Origin: Streptococcus anginosus subsp. whileyi MAS624
Lineage (GTDB): Bacteria > Bacillota > Bacilli > Lactobacillales > Streptococcaceae
DNA length: 64,000 nucleotides
Direction of reading: 5' to 3'
NCBI RefSeq assembly: GCF_000478925.1
Contig: NZ_AP013072.1
Coordinates: 164,501-228,500, forward strand
Positions within the stretch are counted from its first letter, which is position 1. Each line of letters begins with the position of its first letter. Below, piece by piece: positions 6,736-16,113 of this stretch. A program made the translations under genes and the position numbers. A model generated the notes under the pieces. The model worked only from the letters and a program-made list of their open reading frames with translations, was not told the DNA's origin and searched no databases.

Positions 6736-6765
6736 TTGAAAAATAGCGTTAGAAAATGGTAAAAT
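6736..6765 (+). promoter_or_regulatory. dlt operon promoter
   Basis: TTGAAA at 6736-6741 and TAAAAT at 6760-6765, spacing 18, with an extended -10 TGG just before the -10. No other promoter is needed for dltX through dltD, whose genes are tightly spaced. Confidence 0.55.
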
Positions 6766-6799
6766 ATACTAAGTCTTATCTAGAAGTAAGACAAAAGTG

Positions 6800-6940
6800 A
6801 TGAATATGATGAAAAAACATAAAATAATTTTTAAATTTCTTGGACAGACGCTGCTTTATTTTGTGATATTTCTAGCGTTGCTTTATTTCTTTAATTATCT
6901 TGGTCAAGGCCAAGGTGGTTTTATCTATAATGAATTTTAG
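6800..6940 (+). CDS. dltX: DltX, D-alanylation small membrane peptide
   Basis: A 46-codon frame (or 43, if the ATG at 6809 is used) ends 9 bases before dltA. The product is basic at its start (MMKKHKIIFKF), has one membrane helix (TLLYFVIFLALLYFFNYL) and ends with GGFIYNEF, the conserved C-terminal motif of DltX. DltX is required for D-alanine incorporation into teichoic acids and in recent work acts as the acyl carrier intermediate between DltB and DltD at the membrane. It is the first gene of the operon. Three in-frame ATGs (6800, 6806, 6809) make the exact start uncertain. Confidence 0.9.
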   Translation: MNMMKKHKIIFKFLGQTLLYFVIFLALLYFFNYLGQGQGGFIYNEF

Positions 6941-6949
6941 GAGCAGACT

Positions 6950-8500
6950 GTGACCAATTCAGTAATTAACGACATGATTGAAACGATTGAGCGCTTTGCT
7001 CAGTCTCAACCAGATTTTCCAGTTTACAATGTTCTCGGAGAAGTTCATACTTATCATGATTTGAAAGTGGACTCGGATTCGCTCGCTGCAAAGATTGACA
7101 GCCTTGCGCTTCCTGAAAAGTCACCAGTGGTAGTGTTTGGTGGGCAAGAATACGATATGCTGGCAACCTTTGTAGCTTTGACGAAGTCAGGGCATGCTTA
7201 TATTCCGATTGATAGTCATTCAGCTCTGGAGCGCGTGACAGCGATTGTGGAAGTGGCACAGCCTAGTCTCATCATTGCAATCAATGACTTTCCGCTGAAA
7301 GATGTGAACATACCAATTCTTGACTTGGCAGCAGTTCAAACTGCTTTTGCAGCCAAACATCCTTACGAAATTACACACCCTGTTAAAGGTGATGATAATT
7401 ACTATATCATTTTCACTTCGGGAACGACTGGAAAGCCAAAGGGTGTGCAAATATCGCACGGTAATTTGCTCAGTTTTACCAACTGGATGATTACAGATAA
7501 GGAATTTGCGACTCCAGCTCGTCCGCAAATGTTGGCGCAGCCGCCTTATTCTTTTGACTTATCGGTTATGTATTGGGCGCCAACTTTGGCACTTGGAGGG
7601 ACACTTTTTGCGGTTCCGTCTGCCATTACGCAAGATTTCAAGCAGCTGTTTGAGACTATTTTGAACTTGCCAATCGCTATTTGGACATCCACACCGTCTT
7701 TTGCAGATATGGCGATGCTGTCTGAAGATTTTAATGCTGAAAAAATGCCAGGCATTACACATTTCTACTTTGACGGAGAAGAATTGACGGTTAAAACAGC
7801 TCAAAAATTGCGCAACCGTTTTCCAAATGCACGTATTATCAATGCTTACGGTCCGACAGAAGCAACTGTGGCTCTATCTGCTGTTGCTATAACGGATGAT
7901 ATGCTGACAAATATGAAACGCTTGCCGATTGGCTATACCAAAGCGGATTCTCCAACTTTTGTGATTGATGAAGACGGAAACAAATTGCCGAATGGTGAGC
8001 AAGGAGAAATCATTGTATCTGGACCAGCTGTATCAAAAGGCTATATGAACAATCCAGAGAAAACAGCCGAAGCATTTTTTGAGTTTGAAGGGTTACCAGC
8101 TTATCATACAGGTGATGTTGGTACTATGACAGATGAAGGTTTGCTGCTTTATGGCGGTCGTATGGATTTCCAAATCAAGTTCAACGGTTTTCGTATTGAA
8201 CTAGAAGATGTTTCCCAAAACCTGAATAAGTCTAAATACATTGATTCAGCTGTGGCTGTACCGCGTTACAATAAAGACCATAAAGTACAAAACCTTCTAG
8301 CCTATGTCATCTTGAAGGACGGGATTAAGGAACAATTTGAACGTGAGATTGACATCACTAAAGCTATCAAGGAAGATTTGCAAGATATTATGATGTCTTA
8401 TATGATGCCTTCAAAATTCCTTTATCGGGATTCCTTGCCATTAACACCAAATGGTAAGATTGATATTAAAGGTTTGATTAGCGAGGTCAATAACCGATGA
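6950..8500 (+). CDS. dltA: D-alanine--[D-alanyl carrier protein] ligase
   Basis: A 516-residue adenylation-domain enzyme of the ANL superfamily. It activates D-alanine with ATP in the cytoplasm and loads it onto the phosphopantetheine of DltC. Visible motifs include the A3 loop [16 protein letters not shown] (near residue 153), YGPTEATVA, the A7/A8 region YHTGDVG and [19 protein letters not shown], and the catalytic Lys in PNGKIDIKG near the end. Start is a GTG at 6950 behind AGGAG (6939-6943). The stop codon overlaps the dltB start. Length is normal for the family. Confidence 0.97.
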   Translation: MTNSVINDMIETIERFAQSQPDFPVYNVLGEVHTYHDLKVDSDSLAAKIDSLALPEKSPVVVFGGQEYDMLATFVALTKSGHAYIPIDSHSALERVTAIVEVAQPSLIIAINDFPLKDVNIPILDLAAVQTAFAAKHPYEITHPVKGDDNYYIIFTSGTTGKPKGVQISHGNLLSFTNWMITDKEFATPARPQMLAQPPYSFDLSVMYWAPTLALGGTLFAVPSAITQDFKQLFETILNLPIAIWTSTPSFADMAMLSEDFNAEKMPGITHFYFDGEELTVKTAQKLRNRFPNARIINAYGPTEATVALSAVAITDDMLTNMKRLPIGYTKADSPTFVIDEDGNKLPNGEQGEIIVSGPAVSKGYMNNPEKTAEAFFEFEGLPAYHTGDVGTMTDEGLLLYGGRMDFQIKFNGFRIELEDVSQNLNKSKYIDSAVAVPRYNKDHKVQNLLAYVILKDGIKEQFEREIDITKAIKEDLQDIMMSYMMPSKFLYRDSLPLTPNGKIDIKGLISEVNNR

Positions 8501-9741
8501 TGGATTTCATAAGACAGCTTCCTCACTTGGAACCGTACGGGGATCCGCAGTATTTTGTTTATATCATTTTAGCCGTTTTGCCAATCTTTGTTGGTTTATT
8601 CTTCAAAAAAAGATTTCCCATTTACGAAGCTCTGGTCAGCTTTGCTTTTATCATTTTTATGCTGACTGGACCAAAGTTAACGCAAATTTATGCGCTACTG
8701 TTTTACGTTATTTGGCAGATGATTTGGGTTTGGTCTTATAAAATTTATCGAAAAACGGGAGATAGCAAATGGATTTTCTATTTGCACATTGCTTTGTCTA
8801 TCCTACCGCTTTTCTTTGTAAAGGTAACGCCAGCTATTTATGGTCATCAATCACTCTTGGGCTTTTTAGGAATTTCCTACTTAACTTTCCGTTCAGTAGG
8901 AATGATTATTGAGCTGCGGGATGGTGTTCTAAAAGACTTTAGCTTATGGGAATTTCTATATTTCATGCTCTTTATGCCAACTTTTTCAAGTGGGCCGATT
9001 GATCGTTTTAAACGGTTCAATCAAGATTATGAAAATATCCCTGAGCGTGATGAACTGCTAGATATGTTGGAGCAATCCGTTCAATACATAATGCTTGGTT
9101 TCTTATACAAGTTTATTCTGGCACATATTTTAGGCTCAATGATTTTGCCTCCTCTCAAGCAATATGCAGTGCAAATGGGTGGTATCTTCAACCTGCCAAC
9201 TCTAGGAGTGATGTATGTATTTGGATTGGATTTATTTTTTGACTTTGCGGGTTATTCCATGTTTGCCCTCGCTATTTCCAATCTAATGGGCATTAAAAGT
9301 CCGATTAACTTTAACAAACCATTTATCTCTCATGATTTGAAAGAGTTTTGGAATCGTTGGCATATGAGCCTATCATTCTGGTTTCGTGATTTTGTATTTA
9401 TGCGGCTGGTCACAGTACTTATCCGAAATAAAATCTTTAAAAATCGGAACACAACTTCAAGTGTAGCTTATATCATCAACATGCTAGTCATGGGCTTTTG
9501 GCACGGGGTTACTTGGTATTACATTGCTTATGGACTTTTTCATGGTCTAGGACTCGTTATCAATGATGCTTGGGTGCGAAAGAAGAAGACCATCAATAAA
9601 GAGCGGAAAAAGAAGAATTTGCCACCATTACCAGATAACAAATGGACACAAGCAGTGGGGATGTTTATCACTTTTAATGTTGTAATGTTTTCATTCTTAA
9701 TCTTCTCAGGATTTTTGAATGACTTATGGTTTAAAAAATAA
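8497..9741 (+). CDS. dltB: MBOAT-family D-alanyl transfer protein
   Basis: A 414-residue polytopic membrane protein of the MBOAT acyltransferase family that moves D-alanine from DltC across the membrane. The family landmarks are present: [10 protein letters not shown], the [16 protein letters not shown] region and the catalytic His in [19 protein letters not shown]. Its ATG overlaps the dltA stop (ATGA-type overlap at 8497-8500), so translation is coupled. The C-terminal helix [19 protein letters not shown] is intact. Confidence 0.96.
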   Translation: MMDFIRQLPHLEPYGDPQYFVYIILAVLPIFVGLFFKKRFPIYEALVSFAFIIFMLTGPKLTQIYALLFYVIWQMIWVWSYKIYRKTGDSKWIFYLHIALSILPLFFVKVTPAIYGHQSLLGFLGISYLTFRSVGMIIELRDGVLKDFSLWEFLYFMLFMPTFSSGPIDRFKRFNQDYENIPERDELLDMLEQSVQYIMLGFLYKFILAHILGSMILPPLKQYAVQMGGIFNLPTLGVMYVFGLDLFFDFAGYSMFALAISNLMGIKSPINFNKPFISHDLKEFWNRWHMSLSFWFRDFVFMRLVTVLIRNKIFKNRNTTSSVAYIINMLVMGFWHGVTWYYIAYGLFHGLGLVINDAWVRKKKTINKERKKKNLPPLPDNKWTQAVGMFITFNVVMFSFLIFSGFLNDLWFKK

Positions 9742-9756
9742 AAAAGGAGTTCTCTA

Positions 9757-9996
9757 ATGGACGTAAAAGCAGAAGTATTAGAAATTATTGATGATTTATT
9801 TATGGAAGATGTATCAGACATGATGGACGAAGATTTGTTTGATGCAGGAGTTCTGGACAGTATGGGAACGGTTGAATTGATTGTTGAATTAGAAAACCGT
9901 TTTGACATTCATGTTCCCGTCTCAGAATTTGGTCGTGATGATTGGAATACTGCTAATAAAATTATTGAAGGCGTAACGGAGCTTCGTAATGCTTAA
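9757..9996 (+). CDS. dltC: D-alanyl carrier protein
   Basis: A 79-residue acyl-carrier-type protein. The Ser that receives 4'-phosphopantetheine lies in [20 protein letters not shown] (DSMG motif, Ser36). It accepts D-alanine from DltA and delivers it to DltB. It follows dltB by 15 bases with an AAAAGGAG ribosome site and overlaps the start of dltD by 8 bases. Confidence 0.97.
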   Translation: MDVKAEVLEIIDDLFMEDVSDMMDEDLFDAGVLDSMGTVELIVELENRFDIHVPVSEFGRDDWNTANKIIEGVTELRNA

Positions 9997-11257
9997 ACGA
10001 TTGTGGCTCATTTTAGGCCCAGTTTTCTGCGCCCTTTTGATGGTGGTGGCTTTACTATTTTTCTACCCAACCAAGCAACAACATGATTACCAAGCTGAAA
10101 AGCGCTCGGCTGTTACTTTGACGGCGGGAAGTTTCAAGGGAAGAACGCAAAAAGTACGTGCTTTGACAGATAAGAAGCACCGCTTTGTTCCTTACTTTGG
10201 TTCAAGTGAATGGTTGCGCTTTGACAGCATGCATCCTGCGGTTTTGTCAGAAAAATATAAGCGTAATTATCGTCCGTATTTTTTAGGACAACGAGGAGCC
10301 GCATCTCTTACGCAATATTTTGGCATGCAGCAAATGCTTCCGCAGTTAAAAAATAAGCCAGCTGTCTATGTTGTCTCTCCTCAATGGTTTACTAAAAAAG
10401 GCTACAGTCCAGCAGCATTTCAACAATATTTCAATAGTGACCAATTGACTAGTTTCTTGCGCCAGCAAGAAGGAGACATTGATGCTCAATATGCGGCGAA
10501 GCGCCTCCTGCAACTGTATCCTACGGTGGCTATGAAAGACAATGTAAAAAAAATAGCTAATCATCAGAAACTGTCAAACTTTGACAAACAGTACGTCCGT
10601 CTTATCAGCCGTTTAAATAAACGTGAGGATGCCCTTTTCAATTCTCTTTTTGCCGAACGTAATGAGAATTATGAAAAATTGGTACAACCTCAAATTAAGC
10701 GTTTGCCAGATAAATTTTCTTATCAGGATTTGGAAGAATTTGCGACAAAAGATGCTCAAAGAAACACGACTAATAATGATTTAGGAATTGATAATAAATT
10801 TTATAAGCATCGCTTGCGGAAACGTATTAAAAAGTTTAAAGGAAAGCAAGCAAAGTTTTCTTATACCAAGTCTCCCGAGTATAACGATTTACAACTTGTT
10901 TTGAAGCAATTTGCCAAGTCAAAAACGAATCCAATTTTTGTTATTCCTCCTGTCAATGCGAAGTGGATGGCCTATACTGGTTTGAGTCAAGAAAAGTATC
11001 AACAAGCGGTGAAGAAAATTCGTTATCAGTTGGAAAGTCAAGGTTTTACCAATATCGCGGACTTTTCAAACGATGGTGGGAAGCCCTACTTTATGCAAGA
11101 TACCATTCACATGGGCTGGCTTGGCTGGTTGGCGTTTGATAAGGCTGTCAATCCTTTTATTTCCAATCCCAAGCCTGCTCCGACTTACCAGATGAATGAT
11201 CGATTCTTCAGCAAAGAATGGGCAGATTATGACGGAGCAATTGAGAATTTTAAATAA
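9989..11257 (+). CDS. dltD: D-alanyl-lipoteichoic acid biosynthesis protein DltD
   Basis: A 422-residue protein with one N-terminal membrane anchor ([21 protein letters not shown]) and an extracellular SGNH-like domain. The catalytic Ser lies in [15 protein letters not shown] and the Asp/His pair in the C-terminal [10 protein letters not shown]. DltD completes D-alanine transfer to lipoteichoic acid outside the membrane. Length and motifs are normal. It is the last gene of the operon and is followed by a terminator hairpin. Confidence 0.95.
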   Translation: MLKRLWLILGPVFCALLMVVALLFFYPTKQQHDYQAEKRSAVTLTAGSFKGRTQKVRALTDKKHRFVPYFGSSEWLRFDSMHPAVLSEKYKRNYRPYFLGQRGAASLTQYFGMQQMLPQLKNKPAVYVVSPQWFTKKGYSPAAFQQYFNSDQLTSFLRQQEGDIDAQYAAKRLLQLYPTVAMKDNVKKIANHQKLSNFDKQYVRLISRLNKREDALFNSLFAERNENYEKLVQPQIKRLPDKFSYQDLEEFATKDAQRNTTNNDLGIDNKFYKHRLRKRIKKFKGKQAKFSYTKSPEYNDLQLVLKQFAKSKTNPIFVIPPVNAKWMAYTGLSQEKYQQAVKKIRYQLESQGFTNIADFSNDGGKPYFMQDTIHMGWLGWLAFDKAVNPFISNPKPAPTYQMNDRFFSKEWADYDGAIENFK

Positions 11258-11264
11258 GAAAAAT

Positions 11265-11320
11265 AAAACACGAACACAAATTAACTAGTTAGTTGCTAGT
11301 TTGCTTGTCCGTGTTTTTTT
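11265..11320 (+). terminator. dlt operon terminator
   Basis: AAAACACGAACA pairs (one mismatch) with TGTCCGTGTTTT; an inner ACTAGTTAG/TTGCTAGT pairing fills the loop. A T run follows. Confidence 0.7.
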
Positions 11321-11385
11321 ATATGGGGAACTAGAGAATTTTATGAATCTGTCAGCTTTTCTATTGTATTTTGGAAAGATAGCTG

Positions 11386-12210
11386 TTAATCTAAAACATA
11401 TTGCTTTATTGCTTGAGCGACACCATGATTATTATTGGTGTGGGTAACGGCTGCAGCTTGCTCTTTGACTGCTTTAGGAGCATTTCCCATAGCCACTCCT
11501 AATCCGGCTAATTTCAGCATGGGGAGGTCGTTGAAATTATCACCAATTGCCATGACTTGCTGGAGAGGAATTTGGTAAAAATGAGCAATCTCTTGAAGAG
11601 CATTTTCCTTAGAAACCTGTTTAGCTGTAACTTCTAGATAATTCTCTTTGGAAAGATAAAAGGCTGTTTTAGGAAAATTTGTGTTTTGCAGAGAGTCGTG
11701 AAGATTTTGGATGGTGATCGCTTCACCTATCAGAAGAAGTTTGTGAATAGAAGTCCGCCCTTCTACAACAGAAACTAGAGATTGAAGGATAGGATTTTCA
11801 CCGGTAATATCTGCTTCTTCCTGAACCCATTTGTCAATCTGTTCAGCAAACCAATCCTTTCCTGAATAGAGATTAATAGCTACAGCTGGAAACTTCTCTT
11901 GGACGAGCTTTAGCAGACAACGAACTTCTTTTTTATCCAAAGCGTGTTCCATTAAAATATCATAATTCTGAGGATTTCCTTTGATGACAAGAGCGCCATT
12001 GTAGCAAGCCAATGGAGTGTCAATGAGACCAAGTTGCTGTGCGATTGGCTCCATGCCAAGTGGTGAACGCGCAGATGCCAACACAAAAGGGATTCCTTTT
12101 TCCTGCAAAAGAGGAAGCTGTGTTTTTAGCTGATAATCAACTTGGTGTTGGTCATTTAAAATGGTACCGTCAATATCGCTTATGACAAGGCGGATAGGTC
12201 GTTTGTTCAT
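11386..12210 (-). CDS. Cof-type HAD-IIB phosphatase
   Basis: A 274-residue HAD-superfamily phosphatase of the Cof/YidA group. Motif I is VISDIDGTILN (residues 9-19), motif II LASARS near residue 45, and motifs III/IV are the late Lys-containing SKENAL and GDNFNDLPMLKLAGLGVAMG. The C2-type cap sits between. These enzymes dephosphorylate sugar phosphates, nucleotides or flavin intermediates; the substrate cannot be told. It is a single gene on the minus strand, with its promoter in the 12211-12330 region that also precedes the small RNA candidate. Confidence 0.88.
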   Translation of the reverse strand: MNKRPIRLVISDIDGTILNDQHQVDYQLKTQLPLLQEKGIPFVLASARSPLGMEPIAQQLGLIDTPLACYNGALVIKGNPQNYDILMEHALDKKEVRCLLKLVQEKFPAVAINLYSGKDWFAEQIDKWVQEEADITGENPILQSLVSVVEGRTSIHKLLLIGEAITIQNLHDSLQNTNFPKTAFYLSKENYLEVTAKQVSKENALQEIAHFYQIPLQQVMAIGDNFNDLPMLKLAGLGVAMGNAPKAVKEQAAAVTHTNNNHGVAQAIKQYVLD

Positions 12211-12329
12211 AAAATTTCTTCCTTATAAGCATGATATCATTGTGGGGTGATAATCAGAATGTTCATTTTTCTTCTTTGTTATTATTTTAACACAAAAAAG
12301 AATTTTTGAAAGCGGTTTAGCTGTTTTCT

Positions 12330-12362
12330 ATTAAGACAAATTTAAGCAAAACAAGGTATATT
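12330..12362 (+). promoter_or_regulatory. CiaR-type promoter of a small RNA
   Basis: ATTAAG (12330-12335), N5, TTTAAG (12341-12346), exactly 10 bases, then TATATT (12357-12362). The direct hexamer repeat replaces the -35 box, the standard form of a CiaR-activated promoter in streptococci. Confidence 0.7.
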
Positions 12363-12368
12363 ATAACT

Positions 12369-12438
12369 AATCCTAAAAAACTTTTTTCATCATAATCTCC
12401 TAAACAAAAAAGCAGTCTTTCTAGATTGCTTTTTTGTA
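12369..12438 (+). ncRNA. Candidate cia-dependent small RNA (csRNA)
   Basis: A transcript starting about 7 bases after the CiaR-type -10 box would run some 70 nt to a terminator. It contains a short AAAAAACTTTTTT hairpin, a single-stranded anti-Shine-Dalgarno stretch (CATAATCTCCTAAAC) and a terminator stem (AAAAAAGCA...TGCTTTTTT, 12406-12435). This order, with a UCUCCU-type loop between two stems, is the known design of csRNAs, which repress translation by pairing with ribosome sites, including competence and metabolic mRNAs in pneumococcus. There is no plausible reading frame. It lies directly before the mpg gene. Ends are estimates. Confidence 0.68.
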
Positions 12439-12450
12439 TGGAATTCATGT

Positions 12451-12456
12451 TATAAT
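12451..12456 (+). promoter_or_regulatory. mpg promoter -10 giving a probable leaderless mRNA
   Basis: TATAAT with extended TGT, only 6 bases before the ATG at 12463. Transcription would start at or within a base or two of the ATG. No Shine-Dalgarno sequence exists; the upstream bases are the csRNA terminator. Confidence 0.6.
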
Positions 12457-12462
12457 GAAATT

Positions 12463-13047
12463 ATGTTATCAAAAGAATTTAAACATATCATGCAGACAGA
12501 TACAGTCGCAACGGCTAAGTCCTTGTTAGGTATGCAATTGTGCTTAGACGGACAAGTGTTGGGACGAATTGTTGAGACAGAAGCCTATTTGGGAGCTAAA
12601 GATAGTGCTTGTCATAGTGCGCATGGCAGACGAACACCAAAAAACGAGTCTATGTACTTATCTGCTGGACACTGGTATGTCTATCAAATCTACGGGCATC
12701 AAATGTTGAATCTAGTCACAAGAGCTGAGAATGTCGCAGAAGCTGTCTTGATTCGAGCCTTGGAATTACCAGACGGTACATTGCTTGCCAACGGCCCAGG
12801 AAAATTAACCAAATTTGCAGGGATTAGCAAGGAATTTGATGGTCAAGATTTGACCACTTCAAGGTTGCAATTGGTAGAAAATGCTGTCCCGTTTCAAATT
12901 GGCTCGCGCTCTCGAATTGGCGTGACCTGTACAGATGAATGGCGAGCTGCGCCTCTAGGCTTTTATGTTATGGGCAATCAGCATGTTTCTAAAATTTCGA
13001 AGGTAGGTTTATTGCCAGATGCTAAGACATGGAAAATAGATAATTAA
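12463..13047 (+). CDS. 3-methyladenine DNA glycosylase (AAG/MPG family)
   Basis: A 194-residue member of the AAG (Mpg) family, which excises alkylated and deaminated purines in base-excision repair. Characteristic segments are LLGMQLCLDGQVLGRIVETE with the catalytic Glu and YLGAKDSACHSAHGRRTPKN, the intercalating-Tyr region GHWYVYQIYGHQMLNLVT, VLIRALELPDG, LANGPGKLTKFAGISKEFDG and RIGVTCTDEWRAAPLGFYV. The start sits immediately behind a -10 box, so the mRNA is probably leaderless. Alternative starts further inside would cut into the conserved fold. Confidence 0.92.
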   Translation: MLSKEFKHIMQTDTVATAKSLLGMQLCLDGQVLGRIVETEAYLGAKDSACHSAHGRRTPKNESMYLSAGHWYVYQIYGHQMLNLVTRAENVAEAVLIRALELPDGTLLANGPGKLTKFAGISKEFDGQDLTTSRLQLVENAVPFQIGSRSRIGVTCTDEWRAAPLGFYVMGNQHVSKISKVGLLPDAKTWKIDN

Positions 13048-13109
13048 AAAAACAGAGTGGAGAAAAGAGTCCAACAACTGAAAAAGGTTCACTCTCCATT
13101 CTGTTTTTG
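13047..13109. terminator. Bidirectional terminator between convergent genes
   Basis: AAAAACAGAGTGGAGA pairs with TCTCCATTCTGTTTTT around a loop, serving both mpg and the leftward MFS gene. Confidence 0.75.
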
Positions 13110-13113
13110 ATTT

Positions 13114-14283
13114 TTATAAAATTTTATCAGATTTCTCTACATAAAAGAGGGCAATAATCATAATGATTGTAAGAATGAGCAAGACACATATAGCAGGTAG
13201 CCAAGAATGGAAGAAATCGGCACTATAACCAAATAGAGCTGGTCCAAAAGCAGCTAGTAAATAACCACCTGTTTGTGCTAAGCCAGATAGCTGAGCAGTT
13301 TGTTCAGGGCTACTCGTTTTTGTTGAAAAAGTAACCATAAGATATGGGAAAAGAGCACTCACAGCTGACCCAATGAGGATATTGGCAATGAGCCAATAAA
13401 AGAAATCATTCGTTTGAATTAAGAGCATGCTAATACCAAGGACACCCGCAGCAGAGATAATTGCTAACATTATCATACGATGACGAGGAGACAGCCGTGT
13501 TGTCAAGCTAGGAATGGTCATTGAAAAAGGTAGACTAATCAAGTTAAAGACAGAGGCTAAAACTCCAGCAGAAGCATTTGAAATGCCGGCTTGTGTTGCC
13601 ATAGTTGGTAGCCAGGTTAGGCAAGTATAAAAAAGCAATGATTGCAAGCCACCAAAAATAATAATAGCCCAAACTTTTTTATTTTTCCAGATAGAGTTAC
13701 CTTGTTGCTCTTTATTTTTGTTCACTAAGAAATGGTTATAAGATGTATTTGGCAGCCAAATCAAAAATGCTAAAAGACAAACCATTGTCAAAAAAAGGAC
13801 AAGACCTTGCCATGAAGTTGCTTTTGTTATCGGCACTGCAATAGAAGAAGCAATAGTGGTTGATAACCCCATAGAGGTTACATACATGGTTGTCAAGAGC
13901 CCAATCCGATGGGGTTGATTGGCTTGGATGACACTTGGAAGTAAAACATTAAGTACTGCAATGGAAACTCCAATGAGAATCGTCCCCACGTAAAGAAGTG
14001 GTAGATTAAAAATCCGAATGAAGGATCCAATGGTAAGCAGAGAAAGGACGAGAGTGAAAAGCCGTTCGAGCCCAATTTTGCTCGCTAAACGCGCCGAAAA
14101 TGAAGAACAGAGAGCAAACATAATCAAGGGCAAACTGGTCAAAAGTCCAAGTGAGCTTACTGAAACATGAAGTCCACTAGCAATGTCCGTCAAGACAGTT
14201 GGAAGCGTTGTAAAAGGCGTCCGCAAAGCGACACCCACCATGATAATTCCTGGTAATAAAAAGATAGAATGTTGTTTTTTCAT
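13114..14283 (-). CDS. MFS transporter, CynX/NimT type
   Basis: A 389-residue major facilitator with about 12 hydrophobic segments. The start MKKQHSIFLLPGIIMVGVAL, RTPFTTLPTVLTDI and LGLLTSLPLIMFALCSSFSA agree with the CynX/NimT (cyanate/nitroimidazole permease) subgroup; the loop SARLASKIGLERLF and the middle loop with NKEQQGNSIWKNKKVW are basic, as expected inside the cell. The real substrate is unknown. The TetR regulator gene upstream, in the same direction with a 64-base gap, may control it. Confidence 0.85.
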   Translation of the reverse strand: MKKQHSIFLLPGIIMVGVALRTPFTTLPTVLTDIASGLHVSVSSLGLLTSLPLIMFALCSSFSARLASKIGLERLFTLVLSLLTIGSFIRIFNLPLLYVGTILIGVSIAVLNVLLPSVIQANQPHRIGLLTTMYVTSMGLSTTIASSIAVPITKATSWQGLVLFLTMVCLLAFLIWLPNTSYNHFLVNKNKEQQGNSIWKNKKVWAIIIFGGLQSLLFYTCLTWLPTMATQAGISNASAGVLASVFNLISLPFSMTIPSLTTRLSPRHRMIMLAIISAAGVLGISMLLIQTNDFFYWLIANILIGSAVSALFPYLMVTFSTKTSSPEQTAQLSGLAQTGGYLLAAFGPALFGYSADFFHSWLPAICVLLILTIIMIIALFYVEKSDKIL

Positions 14284-14347
14284 AAATTCTCCTAGAAAGG
14301 TTCTTAAAAAATTATACCATAGAGATAGCCAAAATTATAGTCCTATA

Positions 14348-14869
14348 TTAGTGCATTAGCTCAAGATAGTAGGCTGTAATAGTGGCCTCGCCGATTTTAT
14401 TTCGTTGTCCCAACCACCAAGTAACTGTTTCAATAAAAGTTGTCGTGACATAATTTTTTAAAAATGGTTCTGGTAGCTCAGACTTTTGTGCCAATAGCTT
14501 TTCACGAATGAGAGGAAAAAGATAATGCTCTAGTTCTAATTTTAAACGATTGGTAAAATAGATATTTTTTGATAATAATAAAGTGGCTATTTTATCTTGG
14601 TTTTTCCTGAAATGGTAAAAAATATGAGCTGTTGCGTCAAAAAGTTCGCTTGCTTGGTAGCGCTCAACAAACGTATGCTGGAACAAATCTTGGCACATTT
14701 CTTCAAGTAGTGCTTCTTTTGTCTCAAAATGAGCATAGAAAGTCGACCGACCGACATCTGCAAGGTCAATGATTTCTTGAACTGTGAGGGATTCATAACT
14801 TTTTTGATTCAAAAGAGTGAGAAAAGCCTGATAAATGGCTGCGCGTGATTTTTTAACTCGTCTATCCAT
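14348..14869 (-). CDS. TetR/AcrR-family regulator
   Basis: A 173-residue protein with an N-terminal TetR helix-turn-helix (VKKSRAAIYQAFLTLLNQKS, YESLTVQEIIDLADVGRSTF, YAHFETKEALLEEM). The C-terminal half has the pattern of TetR_C domains of Firmicutes (FYHFRKNQDKIATLLLSKN, FLKNYVTTTFIETVTWWLGQ). It is transcribed with the MFS gene downstream and divergently from the CDF metal transporter gene at 15040, so it could control either; the shared 170-bp region is AT-rich with no clear long inverted repeat. Confidence 0.88.
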   Translation of the reverse strand: MDRRVKKSRAAIYQAFLTLLNQKSYESLTVQEIIDLADVGRSTFYAHFETKEALLEEMCQDLFQHTFVERYQASELFDATAHIFYHFRKNQDKIATLLLSKNIYFTNRLKLELEHYLFPLIREKLLAQKSELPEPFLKNYVTTTFIETVTWWLGQRNKIGEATITAYYLELMH

Positions 14870-15039
14870 CGTTTCCGAACAAATCTCCTTAAATGTACAC
14901 TATCAAACGAAGCATTAGATTTGTTTCTTGTTTCCTCTGTTAAAATAGTAGATAATATAATTGAACAAAGTGTTTTGTTTTGAATACATTATACAATAAA
15001 TAAAATCAAATCTCAATGTGCGATTAGAAGGAGACAATA

Positions 15040-15903
15040 ATGAAATCAAGTAAAAATGTCTGGATTGCATTTCTGTTAAATTCTTCGTTTGCGATTATTG
15101 AATTTATCTTTGGAGCTCTATTTAACTCTAGTGCTGTACTGGCAGATGCGGTACATGATACAGGAGATGCCTTAGCGATTGGCTTGTCGGCGTTTTTTGA
15201 AAAGATTTCCAATAGACGAGATGATAGAAACTATACATTAGGCTATAAACGGTATAGTTTGCTGGGAGCTATGTTGACTTCTACCATTTTGATAGTGGGT
15301 TCTATTCTCATTCTGGTTGAAAATGTTCCCAAGCTGTTTGCGCCTGAACGGGTAAATTACGACGGTATGCTTACCTTGGGAATTTTTGCAATTGTAATCA
15401 ACCTTGCAGCCAGCAGAGTGGTTAGCCATGGACATACACACAATGAATCCATTCTGAGTCTGCATTTCTTAGAAGATATTTTAGGCTGGTTGGCTGTGAT
15501 CTTTGTATCCTTTATTCTTCGTTTTACAAACTGGTATTTCCTTGACCCATTGCTTTCACTCATCATTTCAACCTTTATCTTGAGTAAAGCACTACCAAAG
15601 TTTTGGGAAAATGTTCAAATCTTTCTTGATCACGTACCGAGCGATGTAAATCTGAATGACCTTTATGCAGAAATTCAAACAATCGAGAATATCCAAACAG
15701 TCACTCAGCTAAATGTTTGGACAACCGATGGACTAGAAAAATTTGCGATGATTCATATTTGCATGAAACATCCCGAACAACAAGCAGAAACTCAGCAGCT
15801 CATTCGCCAACATCTCAAAATGTATGGAATTACAAAAGTCACCATTCAGACAGACGAAAGTTTAGATGAGCACGAAGAATGCTGTATTGGTGAGCAACAG
15901 TGA
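15040..15903 (+). CDS. Cation diffusion facilitator (Zn/Cd/Co-type exporter)
   Basis: A 287-residue CDF protein with six membrane segments and a C-terminal cytoplasmic domain. Metal-site residues are visible in TM2 (SAVLADAVHDTGDALAIG, an HxxxD pattern) and TM5 (LHFLEDILGWLAV, HxxxD). A His-containing loop (SHGHTHN) precedes TM5, and the tail ends HEECCIGEQQ, with two adjacent Cys as a possible metal ligand. HxxxD in both helices favours zinc, cadmium or cobalt over manganese. It uses the proton gradient to expel the metal. The start has a GAAGGAGA site; a hairpin follows the stop. Confidence 0.92.
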   Translation: MKSSKNVWIAFLLNSSFAIIEFIFGALFNSSAVLADAVHDTGDALAIGLSAFFEKISNRRDDRNYTLGYKRYSLLGAMLTSTILIVGSILILVENVPKLFAPERVNYDGMLTLGIFAIVINLAASRVVSHGHTHNESILSLHFLEDILGWLAVIFVSFILRFTNWYFLDPLLSLIISTFILSKALPKFWENVQIFLDHVPSDVNLNDLYAEIQTIENIQTVTQLNVWTTDGLEKFAMIHICMKHPEQQAETQQLIRQHLKMYGITKVTIQTDESLDEHEECCIGEQQ

Positions 15904-15907
15904 GGGG

Positions 15908-15942
15908 TAAAGAGTTTAAGACAGATGTTTTAAACTCTTTAT
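15908..15942 (+). terminator. Terminator after CDF gene
   Basis: AAAGAGTTTAA and TTAAACTCTTT form the stem around GACAGATGTT; T-rich tail. Confidence 0.7.
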
Positions 15943-16113
15943 TTGTATGTTTTCTTTTTTATGATTGTTGAAAATCTTTTATAAATTCTTGTGATTCCTG
16001 AAAAATATAGATTTGTGTTATTTTAGGATATAAGGAAGAATTGTTAGAATGTATTAAAGAAGGACAAATCTTTGATATAATAAGCTTATCAAAAAGTATA
16101 GGAAATGATTAAC

